NCBI GenBank assembly: GCA_027422505.1
Contig: JAPQWV010001658.1
Span: forward strand, 1 to 64,000
Reading direction: 5' to 3'
DNA length: 64,000 nucleotides
Origin: Craterostigma plantagineum
Taxonomy: Eukaryota; Streptophyta; Magnoliopsida; Lamiales; Linderniaceae
Below are positions 1 through 11,634 of this stretch, piece after piece; position 1 is the first letter of the stretch; the number at the start of each line of letters is the position of its first letter. The translations under genes were made by a program, and so were the position numbers. The notes under the pieces are model-generated. The model ran no database searches. It was not told the DNA's origin and saw nothing but the letters and a program-made list of their open reading frames with translations.

Positions 1-239
1 ATGGGTCTCATGTTTATAAAAACGAAATTACATTTCTTGACCCACACACATACGGATGGCCGTATAAATCCTATTTGAAGAAGCTTCAAACTCAAATTGC
101 GATCTAAGGATAAACAATTTATATGTTCATCATTGTGTTAGGCCATCCTAGGTTTGCAATGTACTTGTCCGTACGCCGAACCTACATAAACAACCAATGC
201 GTGGGAGGAGCTGGACAATGGTACTATATAGCCTTTACA

Positions 240-271
<32 letters not shown>

Positions 272-1470
272 TTAATTTCACACAACTATCATTACGGAAA
301 GCACTCACTGAAATCTTGTTAATTTATAGATGGAAACATATGGAAAAATACTTTAACAGCTGAAGACAATCAATCAAATCAACCCGTGATAAAATGCCGT
401 AATTGGGCTCTCTAATTTTCATAGGCCCAATATCACGTTGACCGATTCAATAAAAATGTATCTTACAGTCATCATACAGTAGTCACAGTATCATGATAAA
501 GAGTTTACAAGTTAATTAATTGCACAATCTTTTCTTATTTATCAAGTTCAATGATTGAGTGACAAAAGCTGGAAATTTACTTGAGGATGAGGAAACATCA
601 TCATTACGCATGTGTGAGAAATGGCCCATATGAGCTCTATTGGCCCAACTTCAAGGCTCCATCTTTCTCACTTTCCCTTTTCGTTTTTCGGATGGTAATA
701 ATTTCAGGTTTTCATAGCCGATTATGTACGTTCTAATGTTTTTAGCATATCTATATATTTGAATAATTTGGCCATTACCTATAATTGATCCATGGAAATG
801 TCTCTCTTTGAATTTTGAATATGTAATGTACTTTGTTTTATCATTCCTTTTGAAAATATATATATGAGTTGAGATACTAAAAATATATAGAATCTATGTT
901 AACGAAAAGAAGAAGGATGATTCTTAGGAGTAATAAATAAGTTGCTTTTCAAAAACGTATAATTGTGATGATAAACGGTGCGGTGTACCATGATTAAACA
1001 TAATTAACGTATCTAATTTTGTGAGGGATATAATTAGATACGTGATTGTAATTATATCATCAGGTATATTAAAATCACCGAAACGCCGAAAAATACGACT
1101 TTACTTTGCAAATTATTGGCGATTAATAATCTAGAAGAACTATCATTATCATTTATTAAAAAAATGCAATCATAGAACTGGCGAAGGAAACTCATGGTAA
1201 AGCAAGTATTCAAAAAAAGTAGTGATTTTGCATTAATTTTTATACCTTCTTGATCACCATATACATGTGTTTATGTATAATTTTCTTACTAAATTGTAAG
1301 CATTCATCCAATGTTAAATCGAAAATATATATTTATACTCACAAAATACCAGATCATGACACCAGAGCACAAAATAAATCCCAGAAAAATAAAAGTTAGC
1401 AATGGGATGAGATCATTCACATCGATCATCTTCTCAAAACACAAAATAATTCGAACTCATATATACATAC
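1..1470. repeat. Direct segmental duplication, copy A
   Basis: This stretch aligns almost continuously with 4172-7045 once the solo LTR there is removed. Shared landmarks include the block around 130-175 (GGCCATCCTAGGTTTGCAAT), the (TA)n tract near 240, and the AT-rich block 690-1470. The two copies differ by scattered substitutions and small indels. Copy A lacks both the solo LTR and the copia insertion, so it preserves both empty sites (near 124 and near 1470). The left edge is cut by the window. I see no convincing gene in it. Confidence 0.85.
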
Positions 1471-1698
1471 ATACACTTAAGAGACGTAAAACCCTAATTT
1501 TTCTTATTCATCTCATGGCAGTTTCAAGCTTTGCAGTCCAAGATCATTGTGTTTTCTCGAAGGAGCTGAAGTTGGTATCCATCTCTTAGGCATGAAATTG
1601 TGAAATGGCCTGAGAAGCTATCGCTTGATGTTCTTGGCTTGAATGGATTTAGGGTTCTTGACGAGCAACTGCATTGATGAAGACGATCAAGAACCACG

Positions 1699-1941
1699 AT
1701 GATGAAGACGATCAAAACCACTGTTTATTGCCCTTCTTCTGCACCTAATAACACGTCTCATATCAATCACCACAGATCGACGAAGCTCAGAGAAGAGATG
1801 AAGCAACTAAGAGAAAGATCAAACACTGTAATAAGAACAGTGGAGGAAACTTCCTCTCTATTATATTATTCGTTGCTTTTAGCTTCACTAACTTTAGGAT
1901 TTATTTATAATGGGCAGTCCGAGTTAGCCACGTTGGCATAA
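1699..1941 (+). CDS. Hypothetical small protein with one hydrophobic segment (weak)
   Basis: An 80-codon open frame begins ATGATGAAGACGATC and ends TTGGCATAA. The N-terminal part is polar and basic (residues 25-45, KLREEMKQLRERSN). Residues about 53-71 are hydrophobic (LLYYSLLLASLTLGF) and could span a membrane. I do not recognise the family. It starts just after the duplicated segment ends, and an upstream frame (1515-1589) with its own ATG precedes it. No intron signals or conserved motif support it. It may be a decayed gene remnant or chance; treat as a low-confidence candidate. Confidence 0.2.
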   Translation: MMKTIKTTVYCPSSAPNNTSHINHHRSTKLREEMKQLRERSNTVIRTVEETSSLLYYSLLLASLTLGFIYNGQSELATLA

Positions 1942-2149
1942 TCTTTTTGCATTATGGATGTCGCAAATTCATTTTAGTTTATCTTTTTTTTTTCCTTTTA
2001 TCAATCGTCAAGCTCCAAAAAGCACTTCTTTTGTTGAAATACAAGCCTGATAATGGTTGATATATATATAGCACTGATCTTCTCCGTTTGCCTCTGTGTC
2101 AGTTTATTTTCTATTGCAGCAGCTACAGGTCAAGTTTCGATGGTGTTTT

Positions 2150-2500
2150 TAGTCTTCACTGCCAGCCACGTCGATCATCACGGCCGTGATTCACGGCAGA
2201 CCTGATAATCTCGTTGCTGTCAAGTGTCACGGCCAGCTACATCAAGCATCACGGCCGTGACCCACTGCAGACTCGCATAGCCTCGTTTCTGTCAAGTGTC
2301 ACGGCTACACGAATCGAGCGTCACGGCCGTGACCCACAGAAGACTCGCATAGCTTTGTTTCTGCCAAGAGTCCGGCTAGCTACGTCGAGCGTCACGGCCG
2401 TGACCCGCAACAGACTTGCATAGCATTGTTACTGCCAAGAGTCACGGCTAGCTACGTCGAGCGTCACGGCCGTGACCCGCAACAGACTTGCATTCTTTAT
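2150..2500. repeat. 71/72-bp tandem array carrying TCACGGCCGTGA palindromes
   Basis: Five exact copies of the 12-bp palindrome TCACGGCCGTGA start at 2178, 2249, 2321, 2392 and 2464, that is at spacings of 71, 72, 71 and 72. Four are preceded about 22 bp upstream by a degenerate half-site (GTCACGGC or similar). The unit also repeats a GCAGACTCGCATAGC-like block. The same half-site plus palindrome arrangement occurs in the U3 of the Athila-type LTRs in this window. A TATATATATA tract lies about 90 bp beyond the array on the minus-strand side (near 2060-2071). It may be a remnant of a related element or an independent minisatellite. Confidence 0.85.
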
Positions 2501-2574
2501 ATGTTAGTTTTTCCCTCGTTACTGTATATAGTTTTTAACCACTGTAATTCGTCTTCTTCACTTAGCTTTTCTTA

Positions 2575-2723
2575 GGCTCCGTTTGGTTCGTGGATTTCGA
2601 CGCGGAAAAGAAAAGAAAAGTTGTGGTTGTACGACACGTGAATTGTAATGTACAATAATTCGATGCGTACCACCACACTTTTCTTTTCTTTTCCGCGTCG
2701 ATTTCCGCAGACCAAGCGCACCC
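2575..2723. mobile_element. Tourist-like (PIF/Harbinger) MITE
   Basis: This is a 149-bp hairpin element. Its ends are inverted repeats (GGCTCCGTTTGGT on the left; ACCAAGCGCACCC on the right), flanked by the 3-bp duplication TTA (2572-2574 and 2724-2726), as expected for PIF/Harbinger. The arms pair further inward through a GACGCGGAAAAGAAAAGAAAA block and its complement. It has no coding capacity. Confidence 0.8.
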
Positions 2724-2726
2724 TTA

Positions 2727-4171
2727 GTGTCAATACTGTAAACAGCGTGTGTGCGTTCTTGAGTATAGTAGGGTTGATTCCGTGGATGTAGGATATTCAA
2801 ACCCGAACCACGTTACATCGTCGTTAACAAAGACACACTACGCACACACGCAATCGATTCCGATTCAATCCGTTATCTTTTGAAGCATGATATCGATTCT
2901 ATTAAAATTTATGGCCGAAAATTTGAAACCGAAAAATAGAACATTTGTTATTGTTGGCCGGGAAGAAAAAATATTCGAAGATTGTGTAGCACACAATTTC
3001 CTTAAAATAGATTCGCTCCCTCACGTATGTGCTGAGGTTTTAACGAGCGTCTATTTTCCAGGATACTTCGAAAAACTCGGCGTTCGTTTAGCATAAAAAC
3101 GACACCGACTACAAACGGAATAAGACTGATAGCAGATACAATATTTTAGGAATTAGTATTTTTCTTTCTTTATTTTCTTTTCTTATTTTCTTGTGTTATC
3201 TTCACGAGCTGGGAAAGTATATATAACGATAACTACAACCATACCCTCCTATTTGTGTAATAATGATTTTCAGAAATCACAAGTTAATTTCATCTTCGAG
3301 TCACGATTTAGATATTTATCTCATGTGCCATATTTATAACTACATAAGTACATATTATTTCGCCATGTTATATAAGATTTGCTCATTTTTCTTTTTCTTG
3401 GCATACATAAATACATACATGGTAAAAGGTTTATTTAGTGATGGTGGGATGGATATTCCATATAGTTTATCAATATATCTTTAGCTTTACTGCTGAAGCA
3501 TATACAATCACTTGTATTGGTCCGTACAAATCCATATCTTTATTACTGTTGGTTGGTTGGTTGGTTGGTTGATCAACATATGGGATGAGAATTGAGATAT
3601 ATAGTGTATTTATCTATCTCAGTGGTATGTCCCACGTCCGCTCACTACCACTTGAAAACATCTACAGTAAAACCAGTTAAATTAAATAAAATTGATACCA
3701 TTAAGTTTTAGTTTAGAGATATTAATATATCAATAAATTAATATTTTATTAATTAAAATAAAACTTTTTAAATTCAACTATCTCTTAGTCCATGCCAATT
3801 GGCGGACTGAATCAAATAAGCAGGAAGAATATATAGGAATGAATATATATATATTATATATATATATTTGCGACATGGTTGTTAATAGCAAAGCTCATGA
3901 ATCGTAATTGTAATAGTTTAGCAAAATCATCATAAACATAAATTCGTAATATTTATGATTTATAATTTAAAGTTTTAATGGAACCTAATATTTATAAAGG
4001 GATTTTTCAAGATTATTATATTATTCTTATCGAATTTGATGATTTTTAACAAAAACCCATTTGGCAACCAGACGATTTTATTACTTTAGAGAGTTTATTA
4101 ATTATAGAGTATTAATATATATAGGTTTACTGTATTTGCAAAAATTAAAATAAAGGTGATAATGGGAAATA
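2727..4171. other. AT-rich spacer, no gene seen
   Basis: I find no supported gene here. It holds a short GGTT microsatellite (about 3548-3573), an AT-dinucleotide tract near 3845-3867, and long AT-rich runs between 3680 and 4170. Open frames at 2887-3096 and 3263-3484 have no recognisable motif. Confidence 0.6.
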
Positions 4172-4586
4172 TAGGTCTCATTTTTTTTTTTTTATAAAAA
4201 TGAAATTACATTTCTTGACCCATACGGATGGCCGCATAAATCCTATTCGAAGAAGCTTTAAACTCAAATTGCGATCTAAGGAATATAATATAGATAGGTG
4301 TTGGTTCTTGTGTTGGCGTCTGGTCGGTGGCGCTCGTAAACTCGGACAGAGTTTCGGTTATACGTCGAAGTCGAGGCACGTACGTAGTACACTTTCCGTA
4401 AGACGTTATTGCCCGTATTCCAGTGCCTCGGTTGTCGCAATACGTCCCGAAGATACAACGACTTCAGGAATTTCATAACGTTGCACAGCGTAACGAAATT
4501 ATCGGGCGAATCTACTAAAGACTCGAGCATTTCTTGCTTTATTATTAACTTGGACTAGTATGAACTAACTCTAGAATGCAGGGGTC

Positions 4587-4594
4587 TATTTATA
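4587..4594 (-). promoter_or_regulatory. LTR TATA box
   Basis: TATAAATA on the minus strand within GCTATAAATAGACCCC, conserved in the second LTR of this family (near 63831). It is the probable core promoter and places U3 on the high-coordinate side. Confidence 0.6.
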
Positions 4595-5146
4595 GCTTTT
4601 CAAAGGTTGCTGGGTCAATCTGCGAATAGCTGCAACTGTTGGGCTATTCTGGCACCCTTTGACCTTTTGACCAGGGGTCATTTTCGCGAATAGGCACAAC
4701 TTTCGGGCCCCTTTGGAATAGGTTCCCTTTCAGCCCATGCGGTTCGACCCTAGCCGAACCGACGCGACCCATCGGACCACAACTGGTCCACCCACATCAC
4801 TTCGCCTAGTCAGTGCCACATTGCCCTCTTACGCTTACGAGTCATCGCCACGTCGCCTTCTCATGCCCGCGTGTTATTGCCACGTCATCAATCTCGCCAT
4901 GTCACAGGAAGCTCTCACCACCGCCACGTGGAGCTCTATCTAGTCGACACATCATCGCCGGTGCCACGTCACGCCGGTGCCACGTCATCATCACTGCCAC
5001 ATCAACGGAGCATAAATTTAATTTCGGGTTTGGCTTGGGCTAGCGGGCCGCGCGCGTGGGCTTGGGCCGGGCTCGCCGTGGGCCATTGAGCCCACCTCTT
5101 AAGCCCACCACTTGAGCCCACCACTTGTTTGATGAGTAGTGAGGGG

Positions 5147-5155
5147 TGTATATAT

Positions 5156-5197
<42 letters not shown>
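5147..5197. repeat. (TA)n microsatellite inside the solo LTR
   Basis: About 50 bp of alternating TA with two short interruptions, directly next to the nested MITE. Confidence 0.85.
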
Positions 5198-5414
5198 GGC
5201 CCGTTTGGTTATAAGGGCAATATAAAAGCCCACCATTAATTATAGTATGAGCCCATCATAAGTTATCTTGGACTGATAAATTAGTATATTTGTACCGGGC
5301 TTGTACTCTAATATCGGGCTAAAATATAAATATCGGGTTGCAATATAAAACCAAACGCTGAATTATCCAGTACTAACTATGTTATATGGGCTTATATAGG
5401 ACACCAAACGGACC
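5198..5414. mobile_element. MITE nested in the solo LTR
   Basis: The 217-bp insert has terminal inverted repeats GGCCCGTTTGG and CCAAACGGACC, with subterminal GGGC/GCCC motifs. It has no coding capacity. A clear target duplication is not visible because the left side abuts a TA repeat. The ends fit the PIF/Harbinger or hAT MITE style. The superfamily is an inference. Confidence 0.65.
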
Positions 5415-5847
5415 AATAGTGGAAAAAGTTGAGGGTGTTTTTTCAATGTGGGACATTTGACAACCCCTTTATACACTATCAATCCACTTTATAAATTATT
5501 GGGCCGACTTAAATAATTAATTTCTCATTCACGCGATATCGATTTTGAGCGTATTAATATTCGTTAGATTCCCCTCGAAACGTAGATTCGTAATCTTTCA
5601 ACGATTTCTCGTTTCGGTGACCGATGGCTTCTCGATTTAATTAAATTCGTTTCAGCTTTTTATTAGTGGGTTAATTACCCACTTGGGCCCAAAGCCCATC
5701 TTGGGCTCAAAAACCCAACAATAGGTTCATCATTGTTAGGCCATCCTAGGTTTGCAATGGGATGTACTTGTCCGTACGCTAAAACTATGATAAACAACAA
5801 TACGTGGGAGGCGCTGGACCATGGTCCATGGTACTATATGCCCTTCT

Positions 5848-5849
<2 letters not shown>

Positions 5850-5894
<45 letters not shown>
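5850..5894. repeat. (TA)n microsatellite
   Basis: A pure TA run of about 44 bp. Copy A has a shorter, interrupted version near 240-262, so the tract has changed length since the duplication. Confidence 0.9.
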
Positions 5895-5898
<4 letters not shown>

Positions 5899-7045
5899 CA
5901 CACAACTATCATTGCACAAAGCACTTCTTTTCGTTGAAATCAAGTTTTATAAAATGAAAAACATGGAAATATACTTGTAGTGTAGCAGCTGAAGACAACA
6001 AATCATATTAACCCATGACAAAAGGCCGTAATTTCATAGGCCCAATATCAAGTTGACAGATTCAATGAAAATGTGTCATTACATCGGAGATTCATGATAC
6101 AATTACAAAGTTAATTAATTACATTATCCTTCTTATTTCTTAAGTTCAATGATTGAATGACACAAAAGCTGGAATTTACTGAGGAAGAAAAAAACATTCA
6201 TCATTACGCATGTGTTACCACATTGGCCCAACTTCAACTTCAAGGCTCCCTTTCGTTTTTCGGATGGTAATAATTTCAGGTTTTCATAGCCGATTATGTA
6301 CGTTCTAATGTTTTTAGCATATCTATATATTTGAATAATTTGGCCATTACCTATAATTGATATGGAAATGTCTCTCTTTGAATTTTGAATATGTAATGTA
6401 CTTTGTTTTATCATTTCCTTTTGAAAATATATATGAGTTGAGATACTAAAAATATATAGAATCTATGTTAACGAAAAGAAGAAGGATGATTCTTAGGAGT
6501 AATAAATAAGTTGCTTTTCAAAAAACGTATAATTGTGATGATAAACGGTGCGGTGTACCATGATTAAACATAATTAACGTATCTAATTTTGTGGAGGGAT
6601 ATCATTGGATACGTGATTGTAATTATATCATCAGGTATAATTAAAATCACCGAAACGCCGAAAAATACGACTTTACTTCGCAAATTATTGGCGATTTAAT
6701 AATCTAGAAGAACTATCATTATCATTTATTAAAAAAATGCAATCATAGAACTTGCGAAGGAACTCATGGTAAAGCAAGTATTCAAAAAAAGTAGTGATTT
6801 TGCATTAATTTTTATACCTTCTTGATCACCATATACATGTGTTTATGTATAATTTTCTTACTAATTGTAAGCATTCATCCAATGTTAAATCGAAATATAT
6901 ATTTATACTCACAAAATACCAGATCATGACACCAGAGTACAAAATAAATCCCAGAAAAATAAAAGTTAGCAATGGGATGAGATCATTCACATCGATCATC
7001 TTCTCAAAACACAAAATAATTCGAACCCATATATACATACATACA

Positions 7046-7533
7046 TGTTAGGATATGCGGAAATCCCCGATAATTATTTTGCCCGAAAAATGACATAATA
7101 AATAAAGAGACGAAAAATAAATTTTGACAGTGACACGAGATTTACGTGGTTCGGTCAGAATGACCTACGTCCACGGGCCGGAGGTAGAACTTCTTTATTA
7201 TGTGGAGATATTACAAACACGTACTCTGACGTGATATAAAAGCACTACAACAATATTAGGAGTAGGCTATACAAAGAATTATTCGGAGTAGACGAAGATC
7301 TGTGTGTATTCATTTGCCTTCGACAAGCTCTGTATTTATAGGCAAAGCTTTTGCCCCGTTGTTCCATGTGAATAAGCGTTGCTTCCTTCGTTTGAATATA
7401 AATTGTTGCTGCCAAAAAGAATTCTTCTCTTCACATGCTTCTTTGACTACGTCGCCTAACATATGAATAGTAATTCTTACTTTTATTTTCTCCTTATCCC
7501 ACGTGAATGATAGGAACAAAAGTCACATCAACA
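7046..7533 (-). repeat. Copia 3' LTR
   Basis: The LTR begins TGTTAGGATATGCGG on the plus strand and ends ATCAACA. Next to it on the minus strand lies AAGGTGGAGATT, a classic copia polypurine tract (about 7534-7549), which confirms the LTR edge. A minus-strand TATAAATA lies at 7333-7340. The 5 bp before it are ATACA. The matching right-hand duplication is lost with the 5' end of the element. Confidence 0.85.
7333..7340 (-). promoter_or_regulatory. Copia LTR TATA box
   Basis: TATAAATA on the minus strand within GCCTATAAATACAGAGC, in the expected middle of the LTR. Confidence 0.6.
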
Positions 7534-7618
7534 AATCTCCACCTTGACTTTTGATTCCAAAATTACTCCACCTTAATTAGTAACACCTTTATCTCCCCCC
7601 GACCTTAGCCCCGACGGG

Positions 7619-10600
7619 CTAGTTCACCAACTTTAAAACGCCAATCAAGTCCAAGCAATGCTTGAACTTGGAAACTGGAAGAGCCTTCGTAAGCAAATCT
7701 GCAGGATTATCCTTTGTGTTAATCTTCTTGATAAACACCTTCTTATCTGCAATAATATCACGGATAAAATGATACTTGACATCAATATGCTTAGTCCTTT
7801 CGTGATACATCTGATCCTTAGTCAAATGAATCGCACTTTGACTATCACAGAAAATAGTAATGACTCCCTGACTCTGAGTTAATTCGTCGAATAACCCTGT
7901 CAACCATAAAGCTTCCTTGATCGCATCAGTAATCGCCATGTATTCTGCTTCAGTAGTAGATAACGCCACTACATGCTTGTAGAGTAGCTTTCCAGCTAAC
8001 TGCACAACCTCCAATAGAAAATACATAACCAGTAACAGATCGTCGTTTATCGAGATCACCTGCGTAGTCTGAATCAACGAAGCCAACGAGAGTATCACTG
8101 TTTCTGCCAACTCCAAACAAGTGCTTAGAGTACCCTTCAAGTATCTGAGAATCCACTTCACTGCTTGCCAATGTTCTTTCCCTGGATTAGCCATATACCT
8201 ACTAACAACACTAACAGCCTGTGAAATATCAGGACGTGTACATACCATTGCATACATAATCTGCCGACTGCACTCGAGTAGGGAACTCGTGCCATATACG
8301 CTTCTTCCTCATCTGATGATGGTGACTCAGCAGCGCTTAGCCTAAAATGGCTAGCAAGAGGAGTGCTGACTGGTTTGGCATCGTTCATGCCAAATCTCTC
8401 CAAAAACCTTTTTAAGGTAACTTTCCTGGGTCAGGTGTAACTTACTAGCTCCTCTATCACGTCTAATCTCCATACCAAGAATCTTCTTAGCTGCTCCCAA
8501 ATCTTTCATCTCAAATTCACCATTCAATAAGGCCTTCAACTGGTGAATTTCTGCAAGATTCTTAGCCGCAATGAGCATGTCATCAACATATAAACAATAG
8601 ATAAATGAACGAACTGTCATTTAACTTCCGGAAGTAAACACAACTATCATACTTGCTCCTGGAGAAACCATGACCCAACATGAAAGAATCAAACCGTTTA
8701 TACCACTGTCTTGGAGACTGCTTTAATCCATATAAGGATTTCTTCATAAACAAACTTGGTCTTCCTTGCCTTCAACTATGAAGCCTTCAGGTTGCTTCAT
8801 ATAAATCTGTTCATCTAAATCGCCATGTAAGAACGCTGTCTTGACGTCAAGCTGTTCTAACTCCAAATCATACATGGCAACGAATGCAAGTAATACACGA
8901 ATAGAGCCATGTCTACGACAGGTGAGAATACATCATTAAAATCAACCACCTTGTACCTGACTATAGCCTTTCGCGACTAATCGTGCCTTATACCTTGCAT
9001 CGTCTGAACCAGATATACCTTCTTTCTTTTTGAAGACCCACTTACATCCGACTATTTTCTTTTTCTTCGGCGGCGGCACAAGAATCCACGTACCGTTCTT
9101 GTGCAGAGACTCCATTTCTTCATTCATCGCTACCAGCCACTTATCAGAATTAACATCGCTTATTGCCTCCGAATAGGTAGAAGGTTCGCCGCCCTCCACC
9201 TGTTTCTTGCGCCACTGATAAAGCGTACGAAACTAAATTTACGTAACCGCTGTGGTAGTCGAATCTCCCGTCTCTGTCTATCTCTGGCTATAGAATATTC
9301 CTGCTCGACGCTTTCATCTTCAACAGGATCTGAATCAGGTTCTGGCTCATCCCCTTGATCTGTTGAACTCGTAGCAGGTCATCTGAAGGATCTTTGTTGA
9401 TCTCGAGCTCCACCTCGCTGTGTACACTATCCTTCTTTTCTTGATCAGAAGAATTAGTAGACTCTTTTGAAGGATGTAACATAGAAGACTCGTCAAATGT
9501 AACATCTCTGCTAATTATGAATTTGGGTGACTTGGGATCAGGATTATATAATCTATATCCTTTCACCCCTGAAGCGTAACCGAGAAAAATACATTTCTTA
9601 GCTCTAGGCTCTAACTTTCCCTCGTTTACGTGCATATAAGCTGGGCACCCAAATATTCTTAAGTTGGAGTAATTAGCAGGAGTACCTGACCAAACTTCCT
9701 CAGGAGTCTTGAAATTGATCGGTGAACACGGTGAACGGTTGACAATATAACATGCTGCGGCGATAGCTTCAGCCCAAAAATCATTTGTCAACCCAGCGTT
9801 GGAGATCATACATCGAGCTCTCTCTAAAAGCGTCCGGTTCATGCGCTCGGCAACACCATTTTGTTGAGGCGTCATTCGAACAGTGTGATGTCGAGCAATA
9901 CCTTCATTTCTGCAGAACTCATTGAACTCGCTTCCGCAAAATTCTAAGCCATTATCTGTCCGCAACCGCTTAATCTGTTTTCCTGTCTGCTTTTCATCAA
10001 AGCTTTCCATTGTTTAAATGTTAGGAAAACCTCACTTTTCTGCTTAAGAAAATAGACCCACACTTTCCTCGAAAAATCATCAATGAAAGTCAACATATAT
10101 CTTGCACCACCTTTGGACGGAACACGAGAAGGACCCCATACATCAGAATGAATATAATCCAAAGTACCTTTCGTCCTGTGGACTGCTGGCGAATTGAAGC
10201 TGACTCGTTTCTGCTTCCAAAAACACAGTGTTCGCAAAAGTCCATCTTACCAGTACTCTGACCGCAAAGTAGGCCCCGCTTGCTTAAAATCGTCAAGCCT
10301 TTTTCTCCCATGTGTCCAAGTCGCATATGCCATAATCTCGTGGTATCAACCTCCGGGGATGTCGAAACTGCAGCGGAACCTGTAACAGTAGTTCCCTGCA
10401 AAATATATAAATTTCCAGACCTGCAAGCTTTCATCACGACAAGGGCACCTCTAGCAATTTTCAAAACTCCACCTTCACCTGAGAACCTGCACCCTTGAGA
10501 TTCAAGTGTGCCTAAAGAGACAAGATTTCTCTTCATATCTGGAACATGTCTGACTTCTGTGAGGGTTCGGATGATTCCGTCAAACATCTTGATCCTAACT

Positions 10601-11299
10601 GTGCCTTTACCAACAACTTTTACACGGAGCATCATTTCCCATTAAAACATATCCACCATCGAATTTTCATATGTGGAAAATATCTCGACTCCGACGTATA
10701 TGGTAAGAACACCCCGAATCTAAGATCCACTCATTTCAGACTAACATATTTGCCGTTGCTACAAAAATAGTTCCATCGCTCTCAGCAGCTAAACTAGCTT
10801 CGGCGGGTTTATTAAATTGCTGATTATTTTTCTCCTTATTTTTTAATTTAAAACAATCAGCTTTAATGTGTCCCTTTTTCTTGCAAAAATTTACAGACTT
10901 TATTTCTGTACCTGGATTTTGACCTTTCTTTAGATCTGCTGCTTTCAGCATCTCTACGCTCTGGTCTTCCCCGTGGCAAACAGGCCTTCTGCCTGGCTAC
11001 CACTTGTTTCTCCCGTAATAATCCCTGTCTATGTTCTTTCGATTGTAAAGCAGATTTGACACTAGCATACGATATCGTATCTTTTCCATAGATTATGGTG
11101 TCACGAAAATGCTTTAAAGACGAGGGAAGGGAACACAACAATATTATGGCCTGATCTTCGTCCGTCACTTTTACTTCTACGTTCGCCAAATCAATAATGA
11201 TAGAATCGAATTTATCGAGATGCGAGAGAATAGAAGTACCTTCCTCATTTTCATACTGTATAGCTTCTGCTTTAAATAAAGCCGGTTCTCCTTTGTCTT
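7619..11299 (-). pseudogene. Copia gag-pol polyprotein, several frame breaks
   Basis: Recognisable parts, 5' to 3': UBN2-type gag (LLCSLPSSLKHFRDTI, near 11140); a CCHC zinc knuckle near 10890 cut by a one-base shift inside a T run; protease C-terminal flank and GAG pre-integrase HHCC finger ([14 protein letters not shown]); integrase with D (SDVWGP), D (RTDNGLEF) and E (VAERMNRTL); RT with YVDDM near 8585; RNase H with [18 protein letters not shown] and [10 protein letters not shown]; and the usual C-terminal [11 protein letters not shown] / [11 protein letters not shown] block. The frame changes at least six times, so no full polyprotein is encoded as read. Some breaks could be sequence errors. 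The first part of gag is absent. Confidence 0.88.
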
Positions 11300-11634
11300 C
11301 TTGATCGCGTGCGTGTGTGTTTAAATAAAAGATCGTGCGAGTACGTCAAGTAATAATTAAAACGAATATATTATAACTAGAATCACGCGCGATAGGCAGT
11401 GTACCTATCGTTTGTAATATAGCTATAGTGAATATCCGAGTATCGAACACGAGGAATAACATGAGTACTAGTATTAACCTATCGAATCGATATTTAGCCT
11501 AAATAAAAGAGTAGGATTTGTTTATACTACGAACTAACTTAACAGAACAACTTAAAGATCGGAAAACTAAGGAACACGACTAGAAGTAATAAAAGTGACT
11601 TAAGATGACAAATATGTGTTCGGGAATTCGAATC

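Larger units (their letters stand above)
4299..5720 (-). mobile_element. Solo LTR of a retrotransposon
   Basis: The element starts TGTTGG and ends CCAACA and is flanked by a perfect 5-bp duplication ATAGG (4294-4298 and 5721-5725). There is no internal region, so it is a solo LTR of about 1.42 kb including a nested MITE. The paralogous copy A (near 124) is an empty site. TATAAATA on the minus strand (4587-4594) sets the orientation. A second LTR of the family begins at 63480. Compared with that copy, about 30 bp appear missing just after the terminal TGTTGG. Confidence 0.9.
4172..7045. repeat. Direct segmental duplication, copy B (interrupted)
   Basis: This is the second copy of the segment at 1-1470. 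It resumes after the solo LTR at 5726 (GTTCATCATTGTTAGGCCATCC, matching 126 onward) and stops abruptly at 7045, where the copia LTR begins. In copy A the corresponding sequence continues with CTTAAGAGACGTAAAACCC. That continuation is not present to the right of the retroelements in this window. Confidence 0.85.
7046..11301 (-). mobile_element. Decayed, 5'-truncated Ty1/copia retrotransposon
   Basis: The element reads right to left: gag (about 11300-10740), protease and pre-integrase (10640-10090), integrase (10240-9290), RT (9200-8350), RNase H (8260-7619), then the 3' LTR (7046-7533). The order PR-INT-RT-RH defines copia; the pre-integrase block and integrase resemble the Tork/Tnt1 type. The gag N-terminus, PBS and 5' LTR are missing. 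The element ends exactly where the Athila-type LTR begins. It inserted at a site preserved empty in copy A (near 1470). Confidence 0.88.

Noticed and set aside
1524..1721. Minus-strand ORF downstream of the TATA tract next to the 2150 array
   Set aside because: Considered as the product of an array-driven promoter, but it starts about 340 bp from the TATA tract and shows no domain or conservation I can name.
2214..2423. ORF across the 71/72-bp array
   Set aside because: Open only because the repeat unit happens to lack stops; composition is repeat-driven.
4200..4530. Overlapping ORFs on both strands at the solo LTR edge, echoed at 63332-63723
   Set aside because: They recur because the LTR recurs; no domain is recognisable and frames differ between copies.
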